Shown here in pieces: positions 1 to 17,215 of a stretch of 64,000 bases of DNA. The notes below the pieces were generated by a model. That model worked only from the letters and a program-made list of their open reading frames with translations. It searched no databases and was not told where the DNA came from. The position numbers and the translations under genes were made by a program. Source of the stretch: Nematostella vectensis (lineage: Eukaryota > Cnidaria > Anthozoa > Actiniaria > Edwardsiidae); assembly GCF_932526225.1 (NCBI RefSeq), contig NC_064038.1:12585070-12649069 (forward strand), in the 5' to 3' direction. Within the stretch, counting starts at the first letter, position 1, and every line of letters starts with the position of its first letter.

Positions 1-752
1 GCAAATTATTCGCACAATTATCATCACCAAGAACCCATATTTTTCTTAATGGCTTGTAAAAGACACCCAGCGGGAACCTCTATCTTAGTGTTTTTTTTTA
101 GCTTTCATCAGTAAAATTAATAACAGAATTTTTTTTTCAAAAAATCCAAACCGGAGTTCTTACCATGTTAATCACTAGTGTAGAACAAAAGATCTGTTCA
201 CAAAAAAAAAAAAAGAAATGTCTGTATTAATACATGAGTATAAAAGTAAGGTATGCAAAATATGCCTTAGGAAGGGAGGGGGGGGCATAATGCGTGCTTG
301 AGAAAATGCCCTCCCTACGCTACTTAGGGTGGATAGGTCGGGCGTTGTCAAAGTTAAAATATAAATCTTTCGTTTCGTTTGTTATTCTGGATTTTAATAA
401 GCAGACTCTGGGGGCCTTAAATTATAAATTTTAATTTCGATTTTTTTTTTAACTTGTTTGTTCATGTTTAGACTACGTCATGCCGTGATCTACCATTCTC
501 TTGAGGTTCGAGTTCACTTCGAGCATGCGCTTAGCTGAAAACCGCATTACCGGATCGCGCTGCGCGCTCGAAGCGACTTCAGCTCACTAAAGTTGATTTT
601 TCCCTGCACCAACGATGAAAAATGCAATATGCTAGATGCAACATGACACACAGAGCAATTTTCCTCGCAATGTTGCATAGTAATAAGCAACCGTTTTTCT
701 TGCAACGGGACAAAAATTTAATTAAAGTTGCAAGAAGGGCATGTCACAGCAA

Positions 753-934
753 AATTCGTTGTTGCGCGACCTTGGCGAAGTCAAAATCCTTGTCTCGTTT
801 GGGAATAGCGCGTAGTCATACACAAGCTTTCGGGGCGGTTTGTCTGGTTTTAATTGTTTGGTTTGATTGACTACGCGCTATTCCCAAACGAAGAAAGGAA
901 TTTTCGATTCTGGGAGGTCGCGCAACAACGAATT
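753..934. repeat. Imperfect inverted repeat, 66-bp arms
   Basis: The arm at 753-818 and the arm at 868-934 are reverse complements of each other with scattered mismatches, separated by about 50 bases. Both arms contain the GCGCGTAGTCA / TGACTACGCGC and GTTGCGCGACCT / AGGTCGCGCAAC blocks. It looks like the core of a decayed non-autonomous DNA transposon. Related GCAACTTGCAA-type sequence recurs at 10700-10950, which supports a dispersed family. No autonomous partner is present. Confidence 0.6.
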
Positions 935-1025
935 TGGCTATAAACACGTGTAATGTTTTTGCAACTCGCAACGCGACAACAATGGCTCGCGAATTACAGG
1001 GAAAATCGCCTCGTGTAACATTGTC

Positions 1026-1275
1026 TTAAAGCCGCATTGTCACCAGTTTACTTCCGGTCGATTACGTAACAATCTCCGATGATTTTAAACGGAAAACGCG
1101 ATATTTCAAAATATTGAAAGCAGTGTGTTTATTGAAAGTTTCTTTGAGGATGTGATTGATAATTTAGAGCGGATGGCCTGTTTGATATCTCGGATTTTAA
1201 TAGATTCTTTTGTCTTTTAACGGTTGTGGTTTCCGTCGGACCTCCTGAAGTAAACTGGTGACAATGCGGCTTTAA
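1026..1275. mobile_element. MITE with perfect 29-bp terminal inverted repeats, TTAA ends
   Basis: Bases 1026-1054 and 1247-1275 are perfect reverse complements over 29 bases. Both ends carry TTAA, followed inward by AGCCGCATTGTCACC. The internal 190 bases have no coding capacity. The TTAA ends are compatible with a piggyBac-type TTAA duplication, but the TTAA could also be part of the repeat itself. It lies just downstream of the synaptotagmin-like gene. Confidence 0.75.
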
Positions 1276-1436
1276 AAACAAAGGATGGCTGTAATCCAGT
1301 GCATATGCATGCAAGCTACGATTCTTCAAATCTATGGCCCAGCGTCTTCTTACCTCATATATCTATCTTACAGCACTTATACTACAAACATACTACAAAT
1401 ATCTTACTAATTGTTTCCTTATATGGTACCAACCGC

Positions 1437-6135
<4,699 letters not shown>

Positions 6136-9100
6136 CTGGAAAAAATAAAATCAGATGCCTTTGCTGTAATTAATTCTGACTCTAAGAGAGGCTATTCAAA
6201 GCCTAGAGCAAAGCAGGGTGTGGAATAGTTGATAAAAATATCTTTTTGGAATACAAAGTTAGAAAGTAAGTTATAAGAAATGCTCTAAATCGGTGAAAAC
6301 TAATACAAATATCGATGATAAAAATAACATCATTTATTATCATGCCAACAAATTTCTACCCTGTGTGCAATGCATTTTGCAACTTAAATCACCATTGATA
6401 TTGTTTTCATCTAATATTGGAATGCACGTGTTAAAATCTTGAAATAGCCATCTAAAAGCAAGCTTGGTATTTTTTTTTTTTTTTACCAAATTCAATCGAA
6501 AATATCGCATTGGCTTCATTCTCCACACGTGGCAATTATACTTTCTTGTCCTCAATATTTTTATTATCACTCATGACAGCTAGACCCTGTACAAACAGCA
6601 TCGCTGGCACACTCTTCACAGTGGAGTGAGAACGCACGCGGTCGACCACAAGATAAAGGAAATGTTGGAAACTATTTCAGGGCATAACCCAACATGATTT
6701 GTAAACCGAGCAATGCTTTTTTTCAACAGACAATGCTTGCACGACAGTGCTGAAAAACGCAAGACTTGTTCCAGTACCGCGCCCTTTTTGTTTTGAAATG
6801 GCGGCATTTTACCGGCGAACTTTCACATTTCGACGAATGCTAAGAAAACTAGACCAAACATAAGGCTATAATTTTCTTTATGACTCCCTCATTATCACAC
6901 AAATCTGTCATCTTTTGTACAGTATGGTTTTAATGCTGTACAGTTAGTCAAAACAGCAACATCCTTTCGTAACTTTACCCGAACGAGTCAACACTGAGAT
7001 TTTGTTTGATTTTGCCAGAACACGCGCATGCGCATACGTTATTCAGCACTGGCTGCTTGCACGAGTTTAGCTTTGAAAGCTAGCGACATATTTCAACAGG
7101 GTCATAAACCTGCTCGCAACTCGCAAAAGATTACGACCCCATTATGCCTTTGCTGATGAAAATAGAATGTCGATTATTTTAGACGTCGTAAAGGTTTTGA
7201 AGAGCGTGCACTCGTTCTAGGTGTAGTTCACGTTCTAGAAACATCTAAAGATGATTTGTTTCCGCTAATACGAGGTGTATTCGAATATCGATAGAATGTT
7301 GAGCTTAAATGTGGATTATTTCTTTTATAAACAGGTCGAAGCTATGTTTCCTAAGCACACCCACATTCTAAGTCGATAAAGATTATCTATACAGAGTACA
7401 AAGTCTAGATGTTTTTGTGTTTTTGGGATTCCAGAAAAGAACCATACCACTAACGGTGTATTTTTCTCAGATTTCCAGCAGCAAAAATAAAGTTTTTTTA
7501 GGATTTTTTTTTTACTTTACTGGAAATCGGCACTGAATGGAATTGAATGGAAGTACGCGAAAATCTGTTATGGCTGATGCATTTCATCCGTTTTCCAACA
7601 AACCACGTTAAAACCTTAAAACTCGACAAAAACCATGACATAATATGCTTAGATTATTTTTATCTGTTTCTAGTCCTAATATTTTGCTTATTTGATCGCC
7701 AATGTGCGAACATATTTTTTTCTATATCGTTGTCCAAGCCCGCGTCGGACTAAAATCTTTAATCTCTAATACCTAACTTGGATCACGCATTCTTTGGCTA
7801 TCATTCCTTGACTGTCTCATCGGCGTTCATGTCGCTATTCTTCTATTCTCTTTGCTGTTTTGTGCTTAAGATATGAGTCGACGAGACAGATCTCCTGCCG
7901 TGAAATTCGCCAACAAACCCGCAAAAATCTGATGCGCTTCGGTCCGCATCTGCGCGTACCATCTTAATCATATAATAAAAAACGTCTTATCCGCGGTATA
8001 GTAGTGCACACGTATGACGCGTGTCGGATCAGTTGGCGAGTGAGGGTGATGATAGCCGCACCCTTGCGCGGATTACCATACCAGCGCCTACAGGCCCTCA
8101 TGGTGTTGAGTATAATTCAAAGATGGTCCGATACAAATCGAAAATATTCGAGGTTATAGAGCGAAAGATAAAAAAGCATGATTTTAAATTCCCTATCAAA
8201 CCAAAAGTTATGCATTAAAGCCTTTTTTACGCTCTTTTGAATATTGATTTTCCAAAGCCAATGATATTTCCTAAACAAGGAAGGAGTAGAAAATGATTTT
8301 AAAGAAGGAATCCAAGACGAAAAGATAACAATAAAAAAATAATAAAAAAGAAGGAATCAAGTGGAAGGTGTGCTCAATGGACATTTTCTTATTTCATCCG
8401 ACGCAACCGAGGCCCTGGAGTAAAAGTGGTAACAGAGTTTGACATTGGCGGGTCTAGGAGTTCAAAAAATAATGGTGGCATGATTGGTGGGGGGGAGGGA
8501 TATAACAAAAGACATAACAAAATAAGTTGATGGATCTGGACGATACAAAGCAGAAATTTGCTAAAAGGGGAATTGTTGATTCGACCAAGATTGAATTTAC
8601 CACTGCTTTGCCTGAACGTAAGGCCAAGAAGCAGGATTTGGGTTACTGGGGACGGGATTTCAGTCAAAACGGGATTTGCTCGGTAAACAGCGGGGTCAAC
8701 TGGAAGATCGAAATTCCATAGGAGCCTGTAAAAACTAGAATATGAATTTGGAAAGGGGTGAATTATAATAAAAAATATGTATAAGAAATTCATCAAAATA
8801 TCCTCCCCTGGTCATACTATACTGCAGGAGAAAAACGCAGGTAATAAAGAGATTGAAGAAAGAACGCGATCATTGAACAAAGCCAAGACACTATGGCACG
8901 CAGAAGTCGCAAAAGAAGAAAGCGGTCACTAACATGGCCTGTATAGAATCAAGAAAGCACTTATAGGTCAACCTGTCGCATGTCTGTAAAGGGCAAACAA
9001 TGTGCGCAAAGAAACATGAGCCAACTTCCGTGACGAACATAGACCACTCTACGCCACCACTATTAAATACTCACAAAAGGGTGTTTATAATATCAAAGTA

Positions 9101-10967
9101 TAGAAAGAACACCAGGAAAGCTTAGTTCTGCTCGTAGAAGAGAACGATTATTGAAGTATCAGCAGTACAGTTCACCAATAAGTGCAGAGTCTGTTATTTT
9201 TAGTAATAAGCGCTTTTAAACCCTTTGCATAACAAAGTCACGTCTAGAAAAAATATCGGTATACTAAACATGCAGCGATGACACTTATCCTAGGCAAGAC
9301 ATTAACTCGAGGCTTGCAAAAAATATCTTGGAACAGTTGTTAGAGCTCACCGGAGTATTTTATTGAATATCGCTCAACAAAGAGGGTTTCTGAATAGTTT
9401 AGGAACTAGGAATTTATGTATTAAAGCTGTTCCATGATTATGTATTAATGCTGTTCCATTAAAGAAGAAAATGTGAGCGGTCGAGATAACTCGGTAAAAA
9501 CGCGCGAAAAGTAAATTGCGCGGGGAGCGGATTGCACCAGTCAAAATAATATTCAACTTATTAGATAATGATCGCTATGCCTTTCGAAATAGGTATTTAC
9601 CTGCTCATAAATCTTCTTGAAAGTTAAACACCGATCTTAGCAGAGAGAAACGGTATTTGGGACTACTTGTAGGGTACTAGATTTGGAAACGAGTTTTTGT
9701 GATGAGGTAATGCTTGATTGCTCGAGACACTTACATTCCATTCCAGAATTCAGGCTTCCTCCTCACTCTCTTGGTCAGGGAGACAACATCACTAAACTAA
9801 ACTTCATTGGACTTCTATCTTGTGTCCCTCTGTTGTGTGTCGTTTGATAGGTTACCGAGTACGGGAATACGGCGCAATAAGGGTTGATATATTGCCTAGC
9901 ATTTTCCGCCGCTAAATATTGATTTCTCGTCTTGATTCTTGAGGGAGTTCAAGTGATCTTGGGGTCGTGGTAGACTGCTTTGATTGATTGATACTATTGT
10001 TAAGTCTAATCGTCATGTATGCAATCATGGGCAATCATAGCACCGCTAACAACTCACCAATTTGACCCAATTGTTTTGCAAGATCTCAATTATTATTAGA
10101 AAAGGTATTTCGCGCTTTTTTAGTGTCTAAAACAGGTAGATACCAAAATTTGAAAGGTGAAAAAGCTCGGCATGCATTAACAATTTATTTGGAGTTGTAT
10201 GGCAAATTGTACACTGCGTTTAGGAATTTTATACCCTACCAGAGACTCGAGCTTCACGCGTTTACCGTCACATACCGGCAAAAATCAAAGGAAATCAAAG
10301 AAGGAAAAGAACCTGAAGAGTAGTAATAGTTGTGCTTGCTAACTAGCCCTGAAAGTCTAGGTTAAATGACTTTGTATTTTCGCTTTCTTTCTCGCGATTA
10401 AAGTATGATTGTTTATTATTGAGAGCGTGACATTTGTCAACATAGCGGTGGTGTGCTTTGGTCTCTGACCCCGTCTCAACAGAGCGGAAGATTACTCTCG
10501 CGATTACTCTCGCGTAACTCAGGGAAAAAAAACTGACCTTAGTAGTACTGGTCTGATTTCACCTAATTTTAATAACATTCTAAGAACATGCCCAGGCTCT
10601 TCTCTGCTAGGAGAGCTTTTTTCTTGTTTGTTTCTCTATCAGTTCACTTGTCCGTGTCGCGTCCCTGTTCTGTCGCTTTCCCTATTGTTTACACAACTGC
10701 ACAACTTTTTTTGCAACTTGCAATGCGCCTGCATTGAAATTATAATTTACAGTCGTTGCCTTCTTTTCCGGAAAAAATGAAGCGTTTTGGTTGGGTAATT
10801 TTCTGAAATGGTTCTGCAGGTTGCATTGTATGTTCCAAAAAGGGGATTGTTAAACGCGTATTTTTTTTTTTTTTTTTTTGCATCACGCAACATAAGAAAA
10901 AAAAATGCTTACGAAGTTGCAGGAAAAATTGTCTCGTATAACATAGCCTCAACACGATGAGACGTGT
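6136..10967. other. Non-coding stretch, no gene recognised
   Basis: Part of this must hold the missing first exon(s) of the synaptotagmin-like gene. I saw no exon with a convincing protein, splice-site and phase match. Short frames at 8527-8721 and 10123-10323 match no family I know and lack supporting signals. The DNA is AT-rich with homopolymer runs. Confidence 0.5.
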
Positions 10968-11235
10968 TTGGTCCTGTGTCTTCTTACATTTTCACGGGGG
11001 TCCTGTGTCCCATGGTACACAGGGGTCCTCTTTTCTACGGTACGCAATCATTGACGTTGGTCCTGTGTACGCACGATGGTACGTTGGTACATTTAACGGG
11101 AAACCTGTGTTCTATTGTATGCAAACATTGACCAAGATTCCTGTGTTCTATAGTACGCAAATTTGACGGGGGCCCTGTGTTCTATCGTACGGAAATTTGA
11201 CAGGGTTTTATTGTCTTTTATGGTTTGTAAACATC
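10968..11235. repeat. Degenerate minisatellite, about 45-bp units
   Basis: About six diverged units share the core CCTGTGTTCTATNGTACGCA followed by a TTGACGGGG-like spacer. Divergence is highest at both ends, so the limits are approximate. Confidence 0.65.
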
Positions 11236-12476
11236 GGGGTTTGGGTTTTTGTATGTGGGGAATTTAAATAGAGACGGAAGGACTAATTGTTGGTTGGCAA
11301 TTGTTCACCCCATTTCTCATTTTTTGTACATTTTTTCCGATAGTTGTTCAATTTGACATCCCCCTTTTGCTGATTTTGCTAACCAGATATATTCCATTCT
11401 ACTGAATGTCTCCATCAGATATACAGAAAATATTTAAAACTTGCTGCTAATAGGCATTAGGGATTTTACTTATTAAGAAACAAGCTGTTTACCACTTTTG
11501 CAAAGAACGAAGATTTAAAGTCTCCAGGGAAGATGCCTCGCTATCCCGCCGAAAACAGTGAATGAATACACGCTATACTTTTTTTAAAGGCCTAAATGTC
11601 ATCGTTCTAAAAGAAAATAATCCCCTCCCGAAATGTAAATCCGATATAATAATACAAAGACACTTTGCAAACGTGATGAGCCAGTAGAATAGCAGTTGAA
11701 TAAGATTTAATCACAGTTCCTCTTTTAAAGTGAAAACAAAATGTGAAAATGACAAAAACAATTTAGGATTGTGATAATATAGTTAAAGTTTAATTGCTAT
11801 TTGTTCGCAAATGCTGTTGTAATTTTATTGGACGCTTTCGTCTTTATCTTGTTTTATATACTTATTTGGCAGCTGGGGAATTCTCACAAAGTGTTAGCTG
11901 ATAATAAAACCAAAAACACTATCAGAATTCAACAGAAATCACTAGACAGCCCGCCCTGAAAAAGCCAGTACTGAAAAAAATAGAAATAGTTGAAATAATT
12001 GAATTGTAGGGTTCCATTTACGTGCAAATCTTTTGATACTACTACATATAGAAGAATATACCCCGAGAACTGTTTGACCAAATATTAAAGCATAATTTCT
12101 TACCCTTATTAAATATGCATTTGGTACAGGTTTTATGCTGAATATCTGTAGACGCAATCTTCCAGGTTTGAGTAATTACTAAAACATCTTTTAGCGCATT
12201 ACATGAAATAAGGAGTGAAAAGTGAAGGGAGTTTTTAGTTAATCTCCTTTTACTTTTTTTATTCAGAGCCAAGTGCAAAGTGAGATGGAATTTTCGCGCA
12301 GTTTGGATGGAGATGCAAGTTTGCATCCATGATGCACCGCGGGCGCTACTAGCAGGTGCGTTAGTGAATAGTAGATTTCAAAACAATTCGCGAATACGCA
12401 CACGAGACGACACGGCTCTGAGCGTACACAGAGCAAATCTGGCACAAATGAAGTAACTTAGCACGGAAAAACGCAC

Positions 12477-13727
12477 ATGAGGAAGGCGGTGACGCTTGTG
12501 AAAAGCTTGCTCAAACGACACAAGATCAAAAAAGACGAACAGGAGGGGAAAGATGGCTCGATTTTCGCAAATCGGCCCAAGCTACCAGAGATTACAATTC
12601 TACGGCCGTGTCCGCGCTGTGTTATCGCGTACGAGAATAAAATACGCAAGCCTCAGCGAGGTGAAACGGCAGAAAACGAGCTAGGGTTCACTGACTCGGA
12701 TGACCTGCCTTATGATGAGGGTAAAGCGGGCAGGAATTTGCAAGGATTCCTTAAGTTACACGGCCTCAATCAAGGCTATGATCGCGAGAGCTCATCGTGT
12801 GCCGATGAAAGTTGCATGAGTTTATGGGGCATACGAGGTCATATTCTATGGAAGCAAAGACACCGCATGTTAGATCTGCGTTCTCATTGCCCAATACTTA
12901 TCATCATGACAGAGACTAGCACGGCGTGGAAAGCACCGTTATTTTACAAGGACCGTGAATTGACAGTTCTAAGAAGTAGTCTCAGAAGTTTAATATCTCT
13001 TCTTGGAATTAATATCCAATTCAATGAATTCAGCCCGGATGTACATATCGATGTCTGGATCACTTTCGCGAGGAGGAATTCCCTAGTAGTGTTCTCCGAC
13101 CAGGAGGATATGCTAGTGCAGGGGGTCTTGGACCATTTCGTGTGGATCGCATTTTGCAACGTGCCATTATCGTGTGCTAAAAGAGCTGAGCATATTGAGG
13201 CGTTATTCCAAGCAGTAGATCACATCATCGATATGAGCATATACCTCCTTAAGACGGGAAGTGAGCCATCCGAGATTAGCAACACAGTCAAAGAAGCGAT
13301 CATCGAGACAGCTACCATAGTGACCTCAACCGCAGCAGAAAGCACAGCAACCGTTGGCATAGAAACCGCTGCAATGGCGCTCGGCCAGGCGGCGGCAGGG
13401 GTGGCCATCTCGGTCCTGGTAGACGTGGCGATAACGGCGGGTACAGTGACGCACGCCAAGATTAAGCGCGATAAAGGGCTGATCTCGAACAAGGAATTTA
13501 AGACTACTGTTCGACACAAGCTGTGTGATTCGGGGTGTCAGTTCATTGGAGGGACCACGGGGACCATAGTGGGGCAGGTGCTGATACCTGTGCCCGTAGT
13601 TGGGGCCATTGTTGGGGGGTTCTGTGGAAGCTTGATAGGGGCGGGGGTTAGTAAAGGTATTATCAAAACATCGGAGATTATCTCAAGGGCGCAAGCCTCC
13701 AAAGCGAAAGCTATTACAGATAAATGA
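12477..13727 (+). CDS. Intronless protein with C-terminal glycine zipper, family unknown
   Basis: A single 416-codon frame opens with ATG at 12477. An in-frame TAG lies six codons upstream, so the start is well bounded. I do not recognise the N-terminal two thirds. They contain a Cys-rich patch near residue 45 (CPRC) and a mixed helical/strand region rich in hydrophobics. The C-terminus is striking. An Ala/Thr/Val-rich stretch (about 280-320) is followed by a charged linker (RDKGLISNKEF), then at 357-394 a Gly-every-fourth-residue segment (IGGTTGTIVG, VVGAIVGGFCGSLIGAG) typical of glycine-zipper membrane helices. Similar linker-plus-zipper tails occur in uncharacterised invertebrate proteins, and membrane insertion is the likely property. 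There are no introns, unlike every other gene here. A polyadenylation signal follows 128 bases after the stop. It could be a retrocopy, but no paralogue is available to test this. Confidence 0.8.
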   Translation: MRKAVTLVKSLLKRHKIKKDEQEGKDGSIFANRPKLPEITILRPCPRCVIAYENKIRKPQRGETAENELGFTDSDDLPYDEGKAGRNLQGFLKLHGLNQGYDRESSSCADESCMSLWGIRGHILWKQRHRMLDLRSHCPILIIMTETSTAWKAPLFYKDRELTVLRSSLRSLISLLGINIQFNEFSPDVHIDVWITFARRNSLVVFSDQEDMLVQGVLDHFVWIAFCNVPLSCAKRAEHIEALFQAVDHIIDMSIYLLKTGSEPSEISNTVKEAIIETATIVTSTAAESTATVGIETAAMALGQAAAGVAISVLVDVAITAGTVTHAKIKRDKGLISNKEFKTTVRHKLCDSGCQFIGGTTGTIVGQVLIPVPVVGAIVGGFCGSLIGAGVSKGIIKTSEIISRAQASKAKAITDK

Positions 13728-13854
13728 AAGGAAATCATCGCACGTGGCTGAGATATGCAGACCTTCTCCCCTGCTACATGAGTTCAGTGATGGGTGCTTC
13801 TATTAATCGGCCATCCCCGAAAACGCATGAAGTGGTCGCTTAATGGAAGTTGAG

Positions 13855-13860
13855 AATAAA
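13855..13860 (+). promoter_or_regulatory. Candidate polyadenylation signal AATAAA
   Basis: AATAAA 128 bases after the stop of the glycine-zipper gene and before the satellite array, a normal 3' UTR length. Confidence 0.55.
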
Positions 13861-13946
13861 CAAGTCATATTAGCCCAGGTGTTTGAATTTCTGTGTTGTG
13901 CCAACACTGACTGCATGTCGTGAACCAAAAAGTGTTCAAAACGTGC

Positions 13947-14480
13947 TACACCATATTATATGGTCCTTGCCTGTCACAGCACGTGATCAACAAGGTAAAA
14001 TCACGTGTTACATCATATATGGTCCTTGCCTGTCACAGCACGTGATCAACAAGGTAAAATCACGTGTTACATCATATATGGTCCTTGCCTGTCACAGCAC
14101 GTGATCAACAAGGTCAAATCACGTGTTCCATCATATATGGTCCTTGCCTGTCACAGCACGTGATCAACAAGGTAAAATCACGTGTTACATCATATATAGT
14201 CCTTGCCTGTCACAGCACGTGATCAACAAGGTAAAATCACGTGTTACATCATATATGGTCCTTGCCTGTCACAGCACGTGATCAACAAGGTCAAATCACG
14301 TGTTCCATCATATATGGTCCTTGCCTGTCAAAGCACGTGATCAACAAGGTCAAATCACGTGTTACATCATATATGGTCCTTGTCTGTCACAGCACGTGAT
14401 CAACAAGGTAAAATCACGTGTTACATCATATATGGTCCTTGCCTGTCACAGCACGTGATCAACAAGGTCAAATCACGTGG
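13947..14480. repeat. 59-bp satellite, about nine copies, two CACGTG per unit
   Basis: The period is exactly 59 bases across the array, with units nearly identical. Each unit carries gCACGTGa and tCACGTGt palindromes, plus a TCATATATGG block. Variation is confined to a few positions (for example GGTAAAA versus GGTCAAA). Homogeneity suggests recent expansion. The CACGTG core is the E-box bound by bHLH factors such as Myc/Max and USF. Confidence 0.95.
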
Positions 14481-15428
14481 CAATCTTTCTGAGCTGTACG
14501 TGCTATAGGCGGGACTGTTATGCTTAGCTTTGTCCTCAGGCGTGGATGTAAGCTAAGAATTAAACATGGCGGACGGTCACTGGCGTCTTAAAGGTTCTCA
14601 AACAACAGCCATTTTCTTATCCTAGCACAATGCTAAGTGTGGATATGCATCTATTTTCATCGGCTGATTCTGGGAAGGCATTGAGATATTTTTGGAAAAT
14701 AAAGCATGAAACTTTGTTTTTATATGTTTATTTCGAGGTTTAATCACATCACATCATTTTTCTCACAATGTTGAAAACAATATCAAATATGTTGCTGACA
14801 AAAAAAAAACTGACCGTATAGCAATGAGAAGCATGGCGTCGAGGTTATGGCGCTTATCAAGACACGTGATTAACACGTGCGTATGACGTGTTTGTCACGT
14901 CATTCAAACAAGAAAGCAAATAATAAGGGTACATGCGTGGGATTTGATAAATGAAGAGTAGTTATACAAAACGAGGCGATGATTTTATTCATTATAATTA
15001 TTATTTAAAGCAGATGAAAGGAAGTTTTTCTGTTTTGTTTCGGCAACAAAGCTAAGTGGGTATTTATATAAAATAAGAAATATTAATATTTAAAATATTA
15101 AAAACCCCGATTTTTGATCATTGTGTCGTCTTTCATCGTTATGCCCTGTGCAAACAAGAACCGTATCTATCTGCTACTGCTGGTGAAGCCTCTCTCGATT
15201 GACCACAAAACAAAGGAGATACTGGCGAACTACTTTGCAGTACTTCCATAAACATGATATACAAATAACGCCAGCTTTGTTTGCCAAGCACATCACGAGC
15301 AATTCTGGCTTTATTTGCACGGGGCTTTGAAGACTATGTTATCAGCCACACTGAATCGCTCTGATGGCTCAAATATCGGGCGGTTGACCAAGAGAGCAAC
15401 AAATTAATATGAAATTTATCGGACTAGC
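14481..15428. other. Non-coding stretch
   Basis: AT-rich sequence with no supported gene. Isolated CACGTG-like motifs continue at 14863-14900, possibly a decayed flank of the 59-bp satellite. Confidence 0.5.
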
Positions 15429-15600
15429 TTACTTAGTAGTGATATTGCGGACGGTTGAATAAACCGTGGCCCACGGAAAACACGACATGACCCCCTTTAA
15501 ATGGAGACCGATAAGGTATGGACACCGATAAGCTTACTTAGTAGTATGGCGAAGGCTGTGGCCCAAGGAAAACACGACATGACCCCCTCAAATGGATACT
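15429..15600. repeat. Two diverged direct repeats, about 105-bp period
   Basis: The segment CTTACTTAGTAGT ... GGAAAACACGACATGACCCC occurs at 15429-15496 and again at 15532-15590, with insertions and deletions between the copies. Confidence 0.75.
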
Positions 15601-16452
15601 GATAAAGAAGTTTATGAATCAGCTTTCAGGCGATATGTAAACCAGTTAGAGCCTTTCAAAACACTTCCGATTCGATTTGGGAGACATCTTTTACTGCGGC
15701 AAAAAGAAATTTACGGTGAACTTCAATCAGCCCTACAATAAAAACGGCTCCATGCAATTGCTAAAGCATGAAACAATCTATAATGATAATTTTTTGCAAG
15801 GATTTAAGATATTTGAATATTCGAAATAAAACCAAAACAACAGAGCGCACAAGTGGATTTCAAAACAAATTAATCTGAAATGAATCACCAAGAACGACCG
15901 GGTTCTTGGTGCAAAAGTTCTAATTAATAATTGGTTATCCTATTTTCTTTACGTCATGCTGTGGTTCCGATAATACACTTACGTCTAAACCCCATTTCCA
16001 TTTATTGTACAAACCCAAGTGCAACTTTATTGGACGAGAGATTCTTAACCCGCGTCAACAGATTGCTGTAAGTCGTTTAGAATTTCATTGATCACACATA
16101 TACAAAAAATCAAAATGTATAACATCCATTTTTTGTAGAAAAATGACAAGTCGCGTTTAGGGTTTCGTGAACAGAAAGGGCAAGCAAAATGGTCAGGGTG
16201 AGCAAAATGGTCATATTTGATATGTTTATAATTACGCGGGGAAATTAATGATTAATATATTTTTTTCTTTTCAAAAAATCGAAAGGAAATATGGTTTCGT
16301 GCTGTGAAGCAAAGAGCAAGTTTTTAAAGCGATTTCTAAACCTTTTCAAAGAAATAATTTTGTCAATCAAATCAATAAATTTGTCAGTAGGATACCTTAG
16401 TATACTGTGATACTCTGAGATTCCAGAAACAGAAGAGGATAGGAAGATCACA

Positions 16453-17215
16453 GACGGACGCGCGCTACCATGGCAACCAATACAAAGTAACCATGCGGCG
16501 CGTTGCCACAAATACAAAGATTACAATAAGACGCGTGATACCGTAACCACCAATACAAGGTTTACCATGCAACGCGCGCTACCGTGGCCACCAATAAAAA
16601 GTATACCATGTGACGCACGCTACCGTGGCCACCAAGACTAACTTTACCATACGACGTGCTATCGTGGCCACCAATACAAAGATTACAATGAGACGCGCGC
16701 GATACCGTAACCAACAATACAAGGTTTACCATGCAACGCGCGCTACCGTGGCCACCAAAAAAAGTATACCATGTGACGCACGCTACCGTGGCCACCAAGA
16801 CTAACTTTACCATGCGACGTGCGCTACCGTGGCCACCAATAAAAAGATTACAATGAGACGCGCGCGATACCGTAACCAACAATACAAGGTTTTCCATGCA
16901 ACGCGCGCTACCGTGGCCACCAATAAAAAGTATACCATGTGACGCACGCTACCGTGGCCACCAAGACTAACTTTACCATGCGACGTGCGCTACCGTGGCC
17001 ACCAATACAAAGATTACAATGAGACGCGCGCGATACCGTAACCACCAATACAAGGTTTACCATGCAACGCGCGCTACCGTGGCCACCAATAAAAAGTATA
17101 CCATGTGACGCACGCTACCGTGGCCACCAAGACTAACTTTACCATGCGACGTGCGCTACCGTCGCCACCAATACAAAGCTTACCATGCGACGCGCGCTAC
17201 CATGGCCAAAAAAGC
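16453..17215. repeat. Satellite with 41-bp subunits in a 166-bp higher-order unit
   Basis: The basic subunit is ACGCGCGCTACCGTGGCCAC plus an AT-rich spacer ending in ACCATG. Four subunit types alternate in fixed order. The diagnostic GAGACGCGCGCGATACCGTA subunit starts near 16690, 16855 and 17021, giving a 165-166 base higher-order period. Translated frames across it are repeat artefacts. Confidence 0.92.

Noticed and set aside
8389-8796. 135-residue minus-strand frame and the overlapping plus-strand frame
   Set aside because: No family resemblance, low-complexity composition and no splice or start context. Treated as chance.
10123-10323. 66-residue basic protein
   Set aside because: Not recognised, and no promoter, polyadenylation or splice support. 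May be a fragment of an old repeat, but evidence is lacking.
13947-14480. CRISPR-like array
   Set aside because: Regular 59-base period, but there are no unique spacers, and the sequence is animal nuclear DNA. It is a satellite.
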